Source: Pseudomonadales bacterium (GTDB lineage Bacteria; Pseudomonadota; Gammaproteobacteria; Pseudomonadales; Azotimanducaceae). Taken from it: a stretch of DNA of 64,000 nucleotides. Position numbers and translations under genes: made by a program. Below the pieces are notes generated by a model, which was not told the origin of the DNA, did no database searches, and was given only the letters and a program-made list of their open reading frames with translations. The DNA lies in assembly GCA_017642855.1 (NCBI GenBank), contig JAEPOO010000002.1:1-64000 (forward strand), in the 5' to 3' direction. Position 1 is the stretch's first letter. Each line of letters begins with the position of its first letter. Of this stretch, positions 25,287 through 35,612 are shown in pieces.

Positions 25287-27425
25287 CTAGCTGGCGAGTT
25301 CCTCGCCAGCGTCGTCCGAGCCTTCACTGGCGTCATCGTTCGATGAATCATCATCTTCGATGAGCTCCTTCATAGAAAGCTTGATACGACCACGATCAAC
25401 ATCGAGAACTTTCACATTCACTTCCTGGCCTTCGCTCAGGTAATCAGTGACCTTCTCAACGCGTTCCTTGGCGATTTGTGAAATATGCACCAGGCCGTCT
25501 TTGCCAGGCAGGATATTCACAAACGCACCGAAGTCAGCAATCTTCACAACCTTACCGGTGTAAATCTGGCCAACTTCAGCTTCTGCAGTAATACCCTCGA
25601 TCATCGCAACCGCTGCGTCACGAGAGTCTGCATCTTCACCAAAGATCGTAATGGTGCCGTCGTCTTCAATGTCCACAGATGCGCCGGTTTCTTCGGTGAT
25701 ACCACGAATGGTTGCACCGCCTTTACCAATGACGTCGCGCACTTTGTCTGAATCAACTTTGATCGTCACCATAGCAGGTGCGTTCTCAGAAACGTTTTCT
25801 CTGGACTGACCGATGACTTTGTTCATCTCACCCAGGATGTGCAAACGCGCATCGCGAGCCTGGCCCAAAGCAATTTCCATGATCTGCTCAGTAATACCCT
25901 GGATCTTGATGTCCATCTGCAGAGCAGTCACGCCAGTTTCTGTACCAGCCACTTTAAAGTCCATATCACCCAGGTGATCTTCATCACCCAGGATGTCCGT
26001 CAGAACAGCAAAGTCTTCGCCTTCCAGAACCAGTCCCATCGCAACGCCAGCGACCGGCGCCTTAAGAGGTACACCAGCATCCATCAGCGCCAGGCTGGCA
26101 CCACAAACCGATGCCATGGAAGAAGATCCATTGGACTCAGTGATTTCAGAAACGACTCGAGTCGTATAAGGCCAATCTTCAGATTTTGGCAGCACAGCAG
26201 ATACACCGCGACGTGCCAGTCGACCGTGACCAATTTCACGACGCTTTGGTCCACCGGAGAATCCAGTTTCACCAACGCTGTAGTGCGGGAAGTTGTAGTG
26301 CAACAGGAAGTTGTCACGGTAGGAACCCTGCAGTGCGTCGATAATCGCAGCATCACGCATGGAACCCAGTGTTGTAGAAACGATCGCCTGAGTCTCACCT
26401 CGAGTAAACAGGGCGGAACCGTGCGCTTTCGCCAGGACGCCAACTTCTACATCAATGTTTCGTACCGTCTTGGTATCTCGACCATCAATACGTGGCTTAC
26501 CGTCCACGACAGCTCTGCGAACCGTTTTCTTTTCAATGCTACCGAAGACTGAACGAATTTCGTCAGCTTCAGTTTCTTCAGTTTCAAGTGCCTCAACCGC
26601 TGCGTCACGCAGCTCACCAAGACGAGTCTGACGAGACATCTTTTCGGTGATGGTGTATGCCTCAGCAATCTGAGCACCGAACTGGCTACTGACCGCGTCA
26701 ATCAACGCCGTGTTTTCAGCTTCTGCTTCCCATTCCCAGGCTGCCTTCCCGGCTTCTGCCTTGAACTCGTTCACTGCAGCAATCACAGCCTGCATTTCCT
26801 GGTGCGCAAACAAGACCGCACCCAGCATCTGATCTTCGGTCAGCTCATTGGCTTCTGATTCCACCATGAGAACCGCCGATTCAGTACCAGCCACAACCAT
26901 GTCCAGCTCTGAGCTTTCGAGGGCTTCATAGCCTGGGTTGAGCAGATAGCCGTCTGGCGTAAAGCCAACACGTGCAGCACCGATCGGACCTGCAAACGGA
27001 ATACCAGACAGCGTCAGCGCCGCTGACACACCAATCATTGCCGGAATATCAGGATCAACATCTTTGTTTGCCGAAACCACCTGACAGGTCACCTGAACTT
27101 CGTTCATGAAACCTTTCGGGAAAAGCGGACGAATCGGTCGGTCAATCAAACGAGACGTCAAAGTTTCCTTTTCAGAGGGGCGACCTTCACGCTTGAAGAA
27201 CCCACCTGGGATCTTACCTGCTGCGTAGGTCTTTTCTTCATAGTTTACGGTCAACGGGAAAAAGTCCTGTCCCGGATTGACACTGGTTCTGGCAACCACA
27301 GCAACAAGAACCGTTGTTTCTTGCATGGTCACCATAACCGCTGAGTCCGCCTGTCGGGCGACCTTACCGGTTTCGAGCAGAACTTCCTGCCCGCCATAAT
27401 TAAATTTCTTGCTTACATAACTCAC
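25287..27425 (-). CDS. pnp: Polynucleotide phosphorylase
   Basis: A 3'-5' phosphorolytic exoribonuclease of the degradosome; 712 aa. Two RNase PH domains are visible, with [21 protein letters not shown] in the first (key R-x-x-R and D) and [29 protein letters not shown] and [16 protein letters not shown] in the second. A KH domain follows near residue 555 ([17 protein letters not shown]), an S1 domain near 620-690 ([26 protein letters not shown]) and an acidic tail. The start is GTG (27423-27425), six bases after a GGAGA Shine-Dalgarno. rpsO lies 44 bp upstream as in E. coli; the leader can fold AGCCGGA/TTCGGCT, a candidate for the autoregulatory processing site known upstream of pnp. Confidence 0.97.
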   Translation of the reverse strand: MSYVSKKFNYGGQEVLLETGKVARQADSAVMVTMQETTVLVAVVARTSVNPGQDFFPLTVNYEEKTYAAGKIPGGFFKREGRPSEKETLTSRLIDRPIRPLFPKGFMNEVQVTCQVVSANKDVDPDIPAMIGVSAALTLSGIPFAGPIGAARVGFTPDGYLLNPGYEALESSELDMVVAGTESAVLMVESEANELTEDQMLGAVLFAHQEMQAVIAAVNEFKAEAGKAAWEWEAEAENTALIDAVSSQFGAQIAEAYTITEKMSRQTRLGELRDAAVEALETEETEADEIRSVFGSIEKKTVRRAVVDGKPRIDGRDTKTVRNIDVEVGVLAKAHGSALFTRGETQAIVSTTLGSMRDAAIIDALQGSYRDNFLLHYNFPHYSVGETGFSGGPKRREIGHGRLARRGVSAVLPKSEDWPYTTRVVSEITESNGSSSMASVCGASLALMDAGVPLKAPVAGVAMGLVLEGEDFAVLTDILGDEDHLGDMDFKVAGTETGVTALQMDIKIQGITEQIMEIALGQARDARLHILGEMNKVIGQSRENVSENAPAMVTIKVDSDKVRDVIGKGGATIRGITEETGASVDIEDDGTITIFGEDADSRDAAVAMIEGITAEAEVGQIYTGKVVKIADFGAFVNILPGKDGLVHISQIAKERVEKVTDYLSEGQEVNVKVLDVDRGRIKLSMKELIEDDDSSNDDASEGSDDAGEELAS

Positions 27426-27469
27426 TATATTTCTCCATAGCCGAACCCCATTGTCCGGCTTCTACCTAC

Positions 27470-27739
27470 CTATCGACGCAGACCAAGTTTCTTAATGATG
27501 GCCGCGTAGCGATCTGTATTCTTGTTACGCAGGTAATTCAGCAACTTTCTTCGTTGACTCACCATTCTGAGCAGACCGACCCGGGAGTGGTGGTCATGTG
27601 CGTGCTCTTTAAAGTGCGACTGCAGTTCTTCAATGTTCGCAGTCAACAGGGCAACCTGAACTTCAGGGGAGCCTGTGTCATTTTCCGACGTGCCGAATTC
27701 CTTAACGATTTCAGCTTTTCTTTCAACTGATAAAGCCAT
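27470..27739 (-). CDS. rpsO: 30S ribosomal protein S15
   Basis: S15 binds 16S rRNA early in small-subunit assembly. The 89-aa sequence has the full family pattern: [49 protein letters not shown] and the C-terminal KLGLRR. A GGAGA Shine-Dalgarno lies 7-8 nt before the ATG. It is between truB and pnp in the conserved order. Confidence 0.98.
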   Translation of the reverse strand: MALSVERKAEIVKEFGTSENDTGSPEVQVALLTANIEELQSHFKEHAHDHHSRVGLLRMVSQRRKLLNYLRNKNTDRYAAIIKKLGLRR

Positions 27740-27840
27740 TTAGTTTTCTCCAATAATTAATATGCTTGTGCCTCTACAGCTTCCTGCTGCTTTGGCGCTT
27801 CAATGACAGGCACATCCACGCATATTTGTAGATGCCCTGT

Positions 27841-27862
27841 TCCTGACCATCCGTGGTCAGGA
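27841..27862 (-). promoter_or_regulatory. Hairpin in the truB-rpsO spacer
   Basis: A perfect 9-bp stem TCCTGACCA/TGGTCAGGA with a 4-nt loop lies in the 155-bp spacer upstream of rpsO. No T-run follows on the minus strand, so it is not a standard terminator. An RNA processing or mRNA-stability element of the truB-rpsO junction is possible. Confidence 0.4.
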
Positions 27863-27894
27863 TTCGTCGATCACACTCGGCGACCGAAAAAACT

Positions 27895-28821
27895 CTAGCT
27901 GGCGATGAGTCGACGAGGGGCCACTAACCCGTCGTCTTGAATCTCGCCTACGCCGATGAACTCCAATTCATTTTGCGGAGCTTCGGCAAAAATACTCACC
28001 CAACCATCTGTTGGCGCATTTGCTACCTGGACCGGTTGACCCTGTCTCAGAAAGGATGCTGTCACTTCAGTCAGTTCAACCGCCGGCCAATCCTTAACTG
28101 CTGCACCAACCGGCTGCAGTTTCGCATCCATATTGCTGCGGTCTTCGCTCATCAGCTCTTCCAGCTGTTGAATCGAAACGGTTTCTTCGATTTTGAACGG
28201 TCCTGCTGCTAAACGGCGCAGGCCCGCTACATGGGCGCCACAACCAAGTTCACGCCCGATATCCTCAGCCAAGGTACGTACATAAGTCCCTTTGCTGCAC
28301 CTGACGTCTAACGTAAGCTCGTCACCGCTTCGGTCCTGAACTTCAAGCTCATAGATCGTTACGGGTCTTGCCTCGCGCTCTACTTCGACGCCCTGACGAG
28401 CGAGCTTGTAGAGCGGCTGTCCATCCACTTTCAATGCGGAGAACATGGAAGGCACCTGGGTAATCTCACCACGGTAGTTATCCAGAGCCTGCTCAAGTGC
28501 CTCATCAGTGATCTCCGGCACCGGCTTTGTCTCAAGAACCTTGCCGTCCGCATCTCCCGAATCAGTGGTTACGCCTAAACGAACTCTTGCCCGGTAGTGT
28601 TTGTCCGCATCGAGAAGAAACTGTGAGAACTTGGTTGCTTCACCAAAACAGAGCGGCAAGACGCCGGTTGCCAGGGGGTCAAGAGATCCCGTGTGTCCGG
28701 CTTTGCAGGCATTGAACAGTCGCTTCACCTGCTGCAGCGCGGCATTAGACGTGATCCCCATGGGTTTGTCCAGCAGCAGGATACCGCTGATATTTCTGCC
28801 TTTCCGGCGTCGCCGACCCAT
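27895..28821 (-). CDS. truB: tRNA pseudouridine-55 synthase
   Basis: It modifies U55 in the T-loop of tRNAs. At 308 aa it has the TruB motif II with catalytic Asp in GSLDPLATGVLPLCFG, the opening GILLLDKPMGITSNAALQ and KRLFNACKAGHTG. RGEITQVPSMFSALKVDGQPLYKLAR and the C-terminal PUA-like part follow. Its ATG shares one base with the rbfA stop (TAATG), so translation is coupled. Confidence 0.97.
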   Translation of the reverse strand: MGRRRRKGRNISGILLLDKPMGITSNAALQQVKRLFNACKAGHTGSLDPLATGVLPLCFGEATKFSQFLLDADKHYRARVRLGVTTDSGDADGKVLETKPVPEITDEALEQALDNYRGEITQVPSMFSALKVDGQPLYKLARQGVEVEREARPVTIYELEVQDRSGDELTLDVRCSKGTYVRTLAEDIGRELGCGAHVAGLRRLAAGPFKIEETVSIQQLEELMSEDRSNMDAKLQPVGAAVKDWPAVELTEVTASFLRQGQPVQVANAPTDGWVSIFAEAPQNELEFIGVGEIQDDGLVAPRRLIAS

Positions 28822-29210
28822 TACTGTTCTTCTCCTGACCGATTTCTCGCACTCTGAGAAGCATCGTCCGCCAAGGCGTCGTCGATGGCTTTGCTCAAGC
28901 GCGCACCATTTTCAATCGTCTTGTCATAGTGAAACCGGAGTTTTGGCGTAGTCCGGGTATTCAGTATCTTGGCCAACTGAGATCTGAGAAAGCCACTTGC
29001 CTCGTTCAGAACCTCTTCAACAGCTTCGCTTTCGTCTGATGGCAGAACTGTGAAATAGACATCAGCGAAAGAAAGGTCACGACTGACTCTCGCCTCATTG
29101 ATCGTAACCATACCAAGACGTGGGTCTTTCACTTCTCGCTGAATAAGAATCGCGAGCTCGCGCTGTATCAGGTCAGCAACCTTATGACCCCGACTGGATT
29201 CTCTTGGCAT
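28821..29210 (-). CDS. rbfA: Ribosome-binding factor A
   Basis: A 129-aa cold-shock-related 30S maturation factor. The KH-like fold signatures are seen in RVADLIQRELAILI-type wording (here KVADLIQRELAILIQREV), DPRLGMVTINEARVSRDLSFADVYFTV and TTPKLRFHYDKTIENGARL. It stands 14 bp after infB and overlaps truB by one base, the standard nusA-infB-rbfA-truB order. Confidence 0.96.
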   Translation of the reverse strand: MPRESSRGHKVADLIQRELAILIQREVKDPRLGMVTINEARVSRDLSFADVYFTVLPSDESEAVEEVLNEASGFLRSQLAKILNTRTTPKLRFHYDKTIENGARLSKAIDDALADDASQSARNRSGEEQ

Positions 29211-29224
29211 CAGAAGGTAACCGG

Positions 29225-31828
29225 TTAGAGTTCCCGGGCAACTTCCCGGGAATCAAAGACTTCGATCTGATCGCCGACTTTGACGTCGTTATAGTTCTTA
29301 ACACCGATACCGCACTCTGAGCCACTAACCACACTTTCGACTTCGTCTTTGAATCGACGCAGAGACTCGAGTTCACCTTCGTAGATGACAACGTTATCTC
29401 TTAGAACTCGGATTTTCTTCGCGCGATAGACAGTACCTTCGGTCACCATACAACCAGCAATCTGGCCCATCTTCTTCGACTGGAAAACCTCGCGAACTTC
29501 AGCGATGCCAACAATCTCTTCGCGAACCTCAGGATCGAGCATACCCGACAGCGCCGCTTTGACATCATCGACGAGGTCATAAATCACTTTATAGTAACGA
29601 AGATCCAGACCTTCGTTCTCAATGACCTTCTTGGCTGAGTTATCTGCTCGAACGTTGAAACCAAACATAACTGCTTCGGCTGTAACCGCATAGGAAGCGT
29701 CCGATTCTGTGATCGCGCCAACACCCTGCATCACGACGTTAACCTGAACTTCTTCGTTACCAATGTCATTTAGCGCGGAGACAATAGCTTCAAGAGAACC
29801 ACGTACGTCAGCTTTTACAACGACGTTCAGACGCTTAACTTCATCAGCACCGAAGTTTTCGAACAGACTGTCCAGCGAGGCTCCACTGTTGAGTCGCGCA
29901 TCATTCGCTTTATCTGCTCTGAACTGGGCAACCTCTCTCGCTCGCTTTTCGTCCTTGGCAACAATAAAACTGTCGCCTGCATTAGGTGTACCATTCAACC
30001 CAAGCACTTCGACAGGTGTAGCAGGGCCGACGGTTTTCGTCATCTTGCCGTTATCGTCGTTAAGCGCCCTCGCTCGACCGAAGTACTGACCGGCAACAAT
30101 GATGTCGCCTTGTTTAAGAGTACCGTTCTGCACCAGCAGTGTCGCAACAGAGCCTTTGCCTTTATCCAATTCAGATTCGATGACAACACCCTGGGCAGGA
30201 CCTTCTTCGACGGCTGTCAGCTCCATCAACTCTGCCTGCAGGAGAACCGCTTCGAGCAGTGCTTCGATACCGTCTCCGGTAATTGCACTACAGGGAATGA
30301 ACTGCGTATCTCCACCCCAGTCTTCTGGGATGACTTCACGAGCAGCGAGTTCGTTTTTAACGCGATCAGGGTCTGCACCTTCTTTATCGATCTTGTTGAT
30401 CGCAACAACGATCGGCGCCTCTGCACCCTTAGCGTGCTGTATCGCCTCTTCAGTTTGCGGCATAACACCATCGTCAGCAGCTACAACAAGGATAACGATA
30501 TCGGTTGAGTTTGCTCCGCGTGCCCGCATTGCCGTGAAAGCTGCGTGACCCGGTGTATCAATAAAACAGATCTCACCATGATCGGTTGCTACCCGATACG
30601 CACCAATGTGCTGTGTAATGCCGCCTGCTTCGCCACTTGCAACTCGCGATTCACGGATGTAATCCAGAAGAGACGTCTTACCATGATCTACGTGACCCAT
30701 AACGGTGACAACAGGCGCCCTGGCAGACGCGTCGTTCTCGTAAACCAGCTCGTCTTCCAGCGTCTTTTCAACAGCATCCGCATCCAGCAACTTGACGGTA
30801 TGGCCAAATTCTTCCACGACTAGCTGTGCAGTTTCTTGATCAATGGCCTCGTTGATGTTCTTCATGATGCCAAGGCTCATCAACGTCTTAATGACGTCAT
30901 TAGCCTTGATGGACATTTTTTGTGAAAGCTGCTGGATGGTGATGCTTTCCGCCAGCTCTACCTCACGAGTAATTTCTTCGGTTGGGGCATTGAACTTGTG
31001 TTGTTTCGCTGGGCGACCACCACCAGAGGCTCGCTTGGAACGCGGTGAGCTCAAACCAAGTGTTGCAGCTTCTTCGGGCTTGTCCTCAGCTTCTTCTACC
31101 GCCGAAACGATTTCTTCTTCATCGAGGAGGTCATCGCCGATCAACTCTTCTACTCGACGCTTGCGACTACCGTGTTTCGATTTCTTCTGTTGCTTATCAT
31201 CGTCATCCAGATCACTTCGATCCCGCTTATCCTTGCGAGAGGAGACTTTGGATTCTTCTACAGCTTCACCCTTGGGCGAGGCTTTTGCCTTTTCTTTTTC
31301 TGCAGCAGCGGCCGCAGCTGCAGCCTCCTCTTCCTTGCGCTTCTTCTCAGCTTCTTCACGCTCTTTCGCTTCCAGCTCAGCTTGCTCGGCAACTTTCTTT
31401 GCAGCTTCCTGACGCTTCTTTTCGATCTCCGCGTCCGGATCAGTTGCTGGTTTGCGGGCAACTTCGGGTGTTGCTTCTGCGCTTAGGGGCTCTGCAACTG
31501 GGGGCTTTTCCTGTTCGTCTTCAACAGCACCACGCCGAACATAAGTCCGTTTCTTACGTACTTCGACGTTTACCGTTCGACCACGTCCAGCTGAACCACC
31601 TGTTTTCAACGTAGAAAGCGTGCGACGCTTGAGCGTGATCTTCCGAGGTGAACCCTCTTCATCACCGTGACTCTTCTTCAGAAACGCGAGAAGTTGCTCC
31701 TTCTCATCTTCTCTGATGACATCATCAACACTACGCTGAGGCAGTCCCGCCTCCTCAATCTGAAGCAACAGGCGCTCTGTCGGTGTCCCAACGGTGTCCG
31801 CTAGCTTTCCTACTGTTTCTTCAGCCAT
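29225..31828 (-). CDS. infB: Translation initiation factor IF-2
   Basis: A GTPase that places fMet-tRNA on the 30S subunit; 867 aa, similar to the E. coli long form. An N-terminal IF2_N-like segment ([24 protein letters not shown]) is followed by a long charged, Ala/Glu/Lys-rich linker at residues about 120-280. The G-domain then has [17 protein letters not shown] near residue 375, [15 protein letters not shown] and the NKID motif. Domains II-IV end [20 protein letters not shown]. It is 16 bp downstream of nusA. Internal in-frame starts could give shorter isoforms as in E. coli, but none was tested. Confidence 0.97.
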   Translation of the reverse strand: MAEETVGKLADTVGTPTERLLLQIEEAGLPQRSVDDVIREDEKEQLLAFLKKSHGDEEGSPRKITLKRRTLSTLKTGGSAGRGRTVNVEVRKKRTYVRRGAVEDEQEKPPVAEPLSAEATPEVARKPATDPDAEIEKKRQEAAKKVAEQAELEAKEREEAEKKRKEEEAAAAAAAAEKEKAKASPKGEAVEESKVSSRKDKRDRSDLDDDDKQQKKSKHGSRKRRVEELIGDDLLDEEEIVSAVEEAEDKPEEAATLGLSSPRSKRASGGGRPAKQHKFNAPTEEITREVELAESITIQQLSQKMSIKANDVIKTLMSLGIMKNINEAIDQETAQLVVEEFGHTVKLLDADAVEKTLEDELVYENDASARAPVVTVMGHVDHGKTSLLDYIRESRVASGEAGGITQHIGAYRVATDHGEICFIDTPGHAAFTAMRARGANSTDIVILVVAADDGVMPQTEEAIQHAKGAEAPIVVAINKIDKEGADPDRVKNELAAREVIPEDWGGDTQFIPCSAITGDGIEALLEAVLLQAELMELTAVEEGPAQGVVIESELDKGKGSVATLLVQNGTLKQGDIIVAGQYFGRARALNDDNGKMTKTVGPATPVEVLGLNGTPNAGDSFIVAKDEKRAREVAQFRADKANDARLNSGASLDSLFENFGADEVKRLNVVVKADVRGSLEAIVSALNDIGNEEVQVNVVMQGVGAITESDASYAVTAEAVMFGFNVRADNSAKKVIENEGLDLRYYKVIYDLVDDVKAALSGMLDPEVREEIVGIAEVREVFQSKKMGQIAGCMVTEGTVYRAKKIRVLRDNVVIYEGELESLRRFKDEVESVVSGSECGIGVKNYNDVKVGDQIEVFDSREVAREL

Positions 31829-31844
31829 AAATAATTCCTCTTGC

Positions 31845-33362
31845 TTACGCCTGCTCCGCTTCTTCTTCAGAAGACGCTTCTTCGAACCAAGGCGCTCGCG
31901 CAGTCATAATTAATTCACCTGCGCGTTCTTCCGTCATGTCTTCCACTTCGATCAGGTCATCAATGGCCTGTTCCGCCAGGTCTTCCATGGTCACAATGCC
32001 CATGCCGGCGAGTTGATAGGCCAGACGACGATCCATACCCTCCATGTTGAGCAGGTCATCCGCGGGTTCCACGCTTCCTAGCTCTTCCTCGTTGGCAAGT
32101 TCCAGTGTGGTTAGTGCGTTCTTTGCTCGAGAACGAAGCTCATCAACGATCTCTTCATCAAAGCCTTCGATCGCAATCATTTCTTCGATTGGCACGTACG
32201 CCACTTCTTCCAGTGTGGTGAAGCCTTCTTCCACCAGAACAATGGCGACGTCTTCGTCAACATCAAGTTGCTGCATGAAGTTTTCGATAATTGAGCCTGC
32301 TTCTGCCTCGTGTTTCTCAGCAGCCTCTTCCTCAGTCATGATGTTCAGCTCCCACCCAGTCAGTTCACTGGCAAGCTTTACATTCTGACCACCACGGCCG
32401 ATGGCCTGTGCGAGGTTATCTTCAGATACAGCGATATCCATGCTGCGGGTTTCTTCATCTACCACGATCGACATCACTTCAGCAGGAGCCATCGCATTAA
32501 TCGCCAACTGGGCAACGTTATCGTCCCATGGAACAATATCGATTCGCTCATTACCGAGTTCGTTGGAAACCGCCTGAACCCGAGACCCACGCATCCCTAC
32601 ACAGGCACCAACCGGATCGATTCGACCATCATTGGTCTTAACCGCTATCTTTGCTCGTGAACCAGGATCTCTTGCACAACCCAAGATCTCGATCACGCCG
32701 TCAGAGATTTCCGGCACCTCAATTTTGAACAGTTCGACCAAAACGGCGGGTGATGTTCGAGTCAGTGCCAGTTGTGGCCCACGAGCTTCCGGGCGAACCT
32801 CTTCAAGCAGTGCACGCAGACGATCACCTATTCGGAAAGTTTCCCGCGGAATCCATTCTTCTCGAGGCAGAATCGCTTCAGCATTGTTGCCAAGATCAAC
32901 AATGACCGCTTCACGAGTCACTTTCTTAACTTGACCATTGACCAGTTCGCCGACACGACTGCGATAGGCGTCGACGACTTGCGCGCGCTCAGCTTCGCGA
33001 ACCTTCTGCACGATAACTTGTTTCGCCGTCTGGGCAGCAATTCTGCCAAACTCGACTGACTCAACCGGGATCTCATAACGGCCGCCAATTTCCAAGGACG
33101 CATCTTTTTCTTTGGCTTCTGTTAACGTGAGTTGTGCCCCAGGAAATTCGATTTCCTCATCGTCGGCAACAACATCCCAAAAACGGAAGGTGTCGTACTC
33201 GCCTGACTCTTTATCAATCGCGACGCGCAGCTCGACTTCTTCGTCGTATCGCTTCTTTGTCGCCGTCGCGAGCGCAACCTCTAGCGCCTCAATGATGATG
33301 TCTTCCGACACCCCTTTCTCGTTCGAGACCGACTCAACAACTAACAATATTTCTTTGCTCAT
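31845..33362 (-). CDS. nusA: Transcription termination/antitermination protein NusA
   Basis: It binds RNA polymerase and modulates pausing, termination and antitermination; 505 aa. An N-terminal polymerase-binding domain ([29 protein letters not shown]), an S1 domain ([28 protein letters not shown]), two KH domains ([27 protein letters not shown] and [17 protein letters not shown]) and two acidic helix-hairpin-helix repeats at the C-terminus are visible. The presence of both acidic repeats is as in E. coli. It sits 26 bp after rimP. Confidence 0.97.
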   Translation of the reverse strand: MSKEILLVVESVSNEKGVSEDIIIEALEVALATATKKRYDEEVELRVAIDKESGEYDTFRFWDVVADDEEIEFPGAQLTLTEAKEKDASLEIGGRYEIPVESVEFGRIAAQTAKQVIVQKVREAERAQVVDAYRSRVGELVNGQVKKVTREAVIVDLGNNAEAILPREEWIPRETFRIGDRLRALLEEVRPEARGPQLALTRTSPAVLVELFKIEVPEISDGVIEILGCARDPGSRAKIAVKTNDGRIDPVGACVGMRGSRVQAVSNELGNERIDIVPWDDNVAQLAINAMAPAEVMSIVVDEETRSMDIAVSEDNLAQAIGRGGQNVKLASELTGWELNIMTEEEAAEKHEAEAGSIIENFMQQLDVDEDVAIVLVEEGFTTLEEVAYVPIEEMIAIEGFDEEIVDELRSRAKNALTTLELANEEELGSVEPADDLLNMEGMDRRLAYQLAGMGIVTMEDLAEQAIDDLIEVEDMTEERAGELIMTARAPWFEEASSEEEAEQA

Positions 33363-33388
33363 CGCTCTACCTCTGATTGCTCGCAGTC

Positions 33389-33835
33389 TTAATGACTGGG
33401 AACAAGATTTGCTCTTTCAATATCTTCAAAGGGAAAAAGAATTTCCTCATCCTGCTGCAACAAGACAATCTCATCTCCCTCAACACCTCTTAGCTGTCCG
33501 CTGAACTTTCGCGATCCTTCAAAAGGGCGCTTCAAACGGATGCGCACCTGTTCGCCGACATAATCAGCGTATTGTTCTAGCCTGAACAGTCTTCTGTCCA
33601 TTCCCGGTGACGACACCTCAAGGGTGTACTCACCTTTAATCGGGTCTTCCACATCCAGCAGGCTACTCACCTGCCGACTCACCCTTGCGCAGTCCTCTAC
33701 GTTGATGCCCTGTTCCGCATCGATGTAAATCTTCAGGGTGGAGTGCTTACCAAGAGCAAGCTGCTCAATACCCCAGAGTTCGCATCCCAGCGCCTCGACC
33801 ACCGGCCGAATCAGTTCGCTCAGCTGGTCATCCAT
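33389..33835 (-). CDS. rimP: Ribosome maturation factor RimP
   Basis: A 148-aa 30S maturation factor. The family pattern [57 protein letters not shown] and a C-terminal SH3-like strand set are present. It is the first protein gene of the rimP-nusA-infB unit, downstream of tRNA-fMet and two terminator hairpins, the same layout as metY-rimP-nusA-infB in E. coli. Confidence 0.96.
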   Translation of the reverse strand: MDDQLSELIRPVVEALGCELWGIEQLALGKHSTLKIYIDAEQGINVEDCARVSRQVSSLLDVEDPIKGEYTLEVSSPGMDRRLFRLEQYADYVGEQVRIRLKRPFEGSRKFSGQLRGVEGDEIVLLQQDEEILFPFEDIERANLVPSH

Positions 33836-33856
33836 CGCTTTTCAGGCTCCGCAAAC

Positions 33857-33881
33857 AAAAAATGGGCTTTGAAGCCCATTT
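33857..33881 (-). terminator. Terminator-type hairpin just before rimP
   Basis: A 10-bp stem AAATGGGCTT/AAGCCCATTT with a 2-nt spacer, followed on the minus strand by six Ts. It lies only about 20 bp before the rimP start. Together with the hairpin at 33941-33977 it would reduce read-through from tRNA-Met into the nusA operon, as described for metY in E. coli. A smaller stem CTCCGG/CCGGAG lies between the two (33915-33935). Confidence 0.7.
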
Positions 33882-33940
33882 CGTCATTCGATGGGCTTGC
33901 CGTCCCACCTAAATCTCCGGCGTCTGAAACCGGAGTTAAT

Positions 33941-33977
33941 AAAAAGCCCCTATTCCCTAACCCAGGATAAGGGGCTT
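33941..33977 (-). terminator. Terminator after tRNA-fMet
   Basis: On the minus strand AAGCCCC...GGGGCTT with an inner imperfect stem is followed by TTTTTATT. It begins 14 bp after the tRNA 3' end. Confidence 0.75.
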
Positions 33978-33990
33978 GTCTCTTAAAACG

Positions 33991-34067
<77 letters not shown>

Positions 34068-34082
34068 ACAACAAGGGGGCGG

Positions 34083-34112
34083 ATTATAGGACCGGTGCTG
34101 GATCAGAGTCAA
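34083..34112 (-). promoter_or_regulatory. Promoter for tRNA-fMet
   Basis: On the minus strand TTGACT (forward AGTCAA, 34107-34112), an 18-bp spacer and a perfect TATAAT (forward ATTATA, 34083-34088) are followed by a C-rich discriminator, 15 bp before the tRNA. Confidence 0.75.
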
Positions 34113-34285
34113 CCTTATCGGGCGCGGAAAAGGGATTTAATTTGGCAGGTAAGTTGTTGATTTGTCTGTGAGTTAATTTGACTGGTGGTGCCGAGCGTTT
34201 CGCTTCGCCAGGAGAGTCGCATTAGCCGCTCTGAGTCCTGGTGTTTCGCACCCTTAGGAACCTGTCGTGACAAGCGCTTACAAAC

Positions 34286-34313
34286 AAAAAAGGCTGCCAT
34301 TGCAGCCTTTTTT
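34286..34313 (-). terminator. Terminator after tRNA-Leu
   Basis: A 12-bp perfect stem of A6 GGCTGC/GCAGCC T6 around a 4-nt loop, 6 bp after the tRNA-Leu 3' end. It ends the tpiA-secG-tRNA-Leu unit. Confidence 0.85.
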
Positions 34314-34319
34314 GTTACT

Positions 34320-34406
34320 TGGTGCCGAAGAGAGGACTTGAACCTCCACGGGGTTTCCCCCACTACCCCCTCAAGGTAGCGTGTCTACCAATTTCACCAC
34401 TTCGGC
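34320..34406 (-). tRNA. leuU: tRNA-Leu (anticodon GAG)
   Basis: An 87-nt class II tRNA with acceptor GCCGAAG/CTTCGGC, anticodon GAG in CTACCTTGAGGGGGTAG, a long variable arm and encoded CCA. The order secG-leuU-metY equals that of E. coli. Confidence 0.96.
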
Positions 34407-34419
34407 ATTAAACCCTGGG

Positions 34420-34794
34420 TTAACCCTGCGGAATCTCTGATTCATCCGCGGGTAACTCAATCGACGGCAGTTCGTTTTCTGCCGGGCGCGTTTCCTGTTC
34501 AGAGAGCGCCTGCTCAACGACCGTAGGAATCCCCAACTGAGCTGTCGCCTGTGATTTTTCCTTGGCGAAGTACGCCAGACCGAAACTGGTCAGGAAAAAT
34601 GTGATCGCAATGATCGTCGTTGTACGAGTCAGGAAATTTCCCGCGCCGCCTGAACCAAAAACGGTTGCACTGGCGCCCGCGCCAAAGCCCGCACCCATGT
34701 CCGCGCCTTTCCCATGCTGAATCAACACGAGTCCGGTAACAGCCAGCGCTGCAAGTACGTGCAGTGCCAACACCAATGTCTCTATTGCATCCAT
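34420..34794 (-). CDS. secG: Preprotein translocase subunit SecG
   Basis: A small SecYEG subunit with two transmembrane helices (LVLALHVLAALAVTGLVLIQ and TTIIAITFFLTSFGLAYFA) joined by the conserved GKGADMGAGFGAGASATVFGSGG loop (key motif GADMGAGFG). A Glu/Pro-rich 40-residue tail completes 124 aa. It lies 2 bp after tpiA. Confidence 0.96.
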   Translation of the reverse strand: MDAIETLVLALHVLAALAVTGLVLIQHGKGADMGAGFGAGASATVFGSGGAGNFLTRTTTIIAITFFLTSFGLAYFAKEKSQATAQLGIPTVVEQALSEQETRPAENELPSIELPADESEIPQG

Positions 34795-34796
34795 AC

Positions 34797-35576
34797 CTAT
34801 CGTTTAACTCTTTCCGCAACTTCGCAAATCTTCGCGAAATTATCTGCTTTAAGTGATGCGCCTCCCACGAGCGCGCCATCTATGTTGTTCATCTCGAACA
34901 GCGACTGCGCATTCTCCGCAGTGACGCTGCCGCCGTAAAGTATGCTGGTGGCTTCCGCCAGTCCTGCGTCTACTTCTGCCAAACAAGCACGAAGGCTCGC
35001 TTGGACTTCTTCTGCCTGGTCCGGTGTCGCGCTTCTACCTGTTCCAATGGCCCAAACGGGTTCGTAAGCGACCATCGACCCCGCAAAGTCAACACCGACT
35101 CTATCGGTTACCGCCTTCAACTGGCGGTGGACCACCTCAAGCGTCTGACCGGCTTCACGCTCCTCCAGCGTTTCACCGACACAGACTATGGTCGTCAGGT
35201 TCTGCTCGCAACAACGATCGTACTTCTCTGCCACCGTACTGTCGCTCTCCCCAAACAGTGTTCGTCGTTCGGAATGACCGACGATAGCGAAACCACAACC
35301 GAGGTCTCTGACCATCCCTGCGGACACACCCCCGGTTACCGCACCTTCGGGTCGCTCATCAACATCCTGAGCACCTACGCCTATTGATGAACCTCTTAAC
35401 TGATCAGCCACCGCATACAGATATGCATAAGATGGGAAGACCAGGACGGAACATCGTTCAAGCGCCAAGGGCTGCAGTTCTGACTGCACATCATCCAGCA
35501 ATCCCCGAATGAACGCCTTCGATCCATTCATTTTCCAGTTGCCCGCGACCAGCGGCGTTCTCGATTTCGCGCTCAT
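34797..35576 (-). CDS. tpiA: Triosephosphate isomerase
   Basis: A glycolytic TIM-barrel enzyme of 259 aa. Catalytic Lys in AGNWKMNGS, His in IVGHSERR, Glu in VAYEPVWAIGTG and the phosphate-binding ILYGGSV are all present. The ATG at 35574-35576 (MSAKSRTPLVAGNWKMN) is chosen; an upstream TTG would add nine residues without support. It lies 36 bp after glmM. Confidence 0.97.
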   Translation of the reverse strand: MSAKSRTPLVAGNWKMNGSKAFIRGLLDDVQSELQPLALERCSVLVFPSYAYLYAVADQLRGSSIGVGAQDVDERPEGAVTGGVSAGMVRDLGCGFAIVGHSERRTLFGESDSTVAEKYDRCCEQNLTTIVCVGETLEEREAGQTLEVVHRQLKAVTDRVGVDFAGSMVAYEPVWAIGTGRSATPDQAEEVQASLRACLAEVDAGLAEATSILYGGSVTAENAQSLFEMNNIDGALVGGASLKADNFAKICEVAERVKR

Positions 35577-35612
35577 CGCTTCGGCCCTGAAAAAAGGCGG
35601 CAAATATTAACC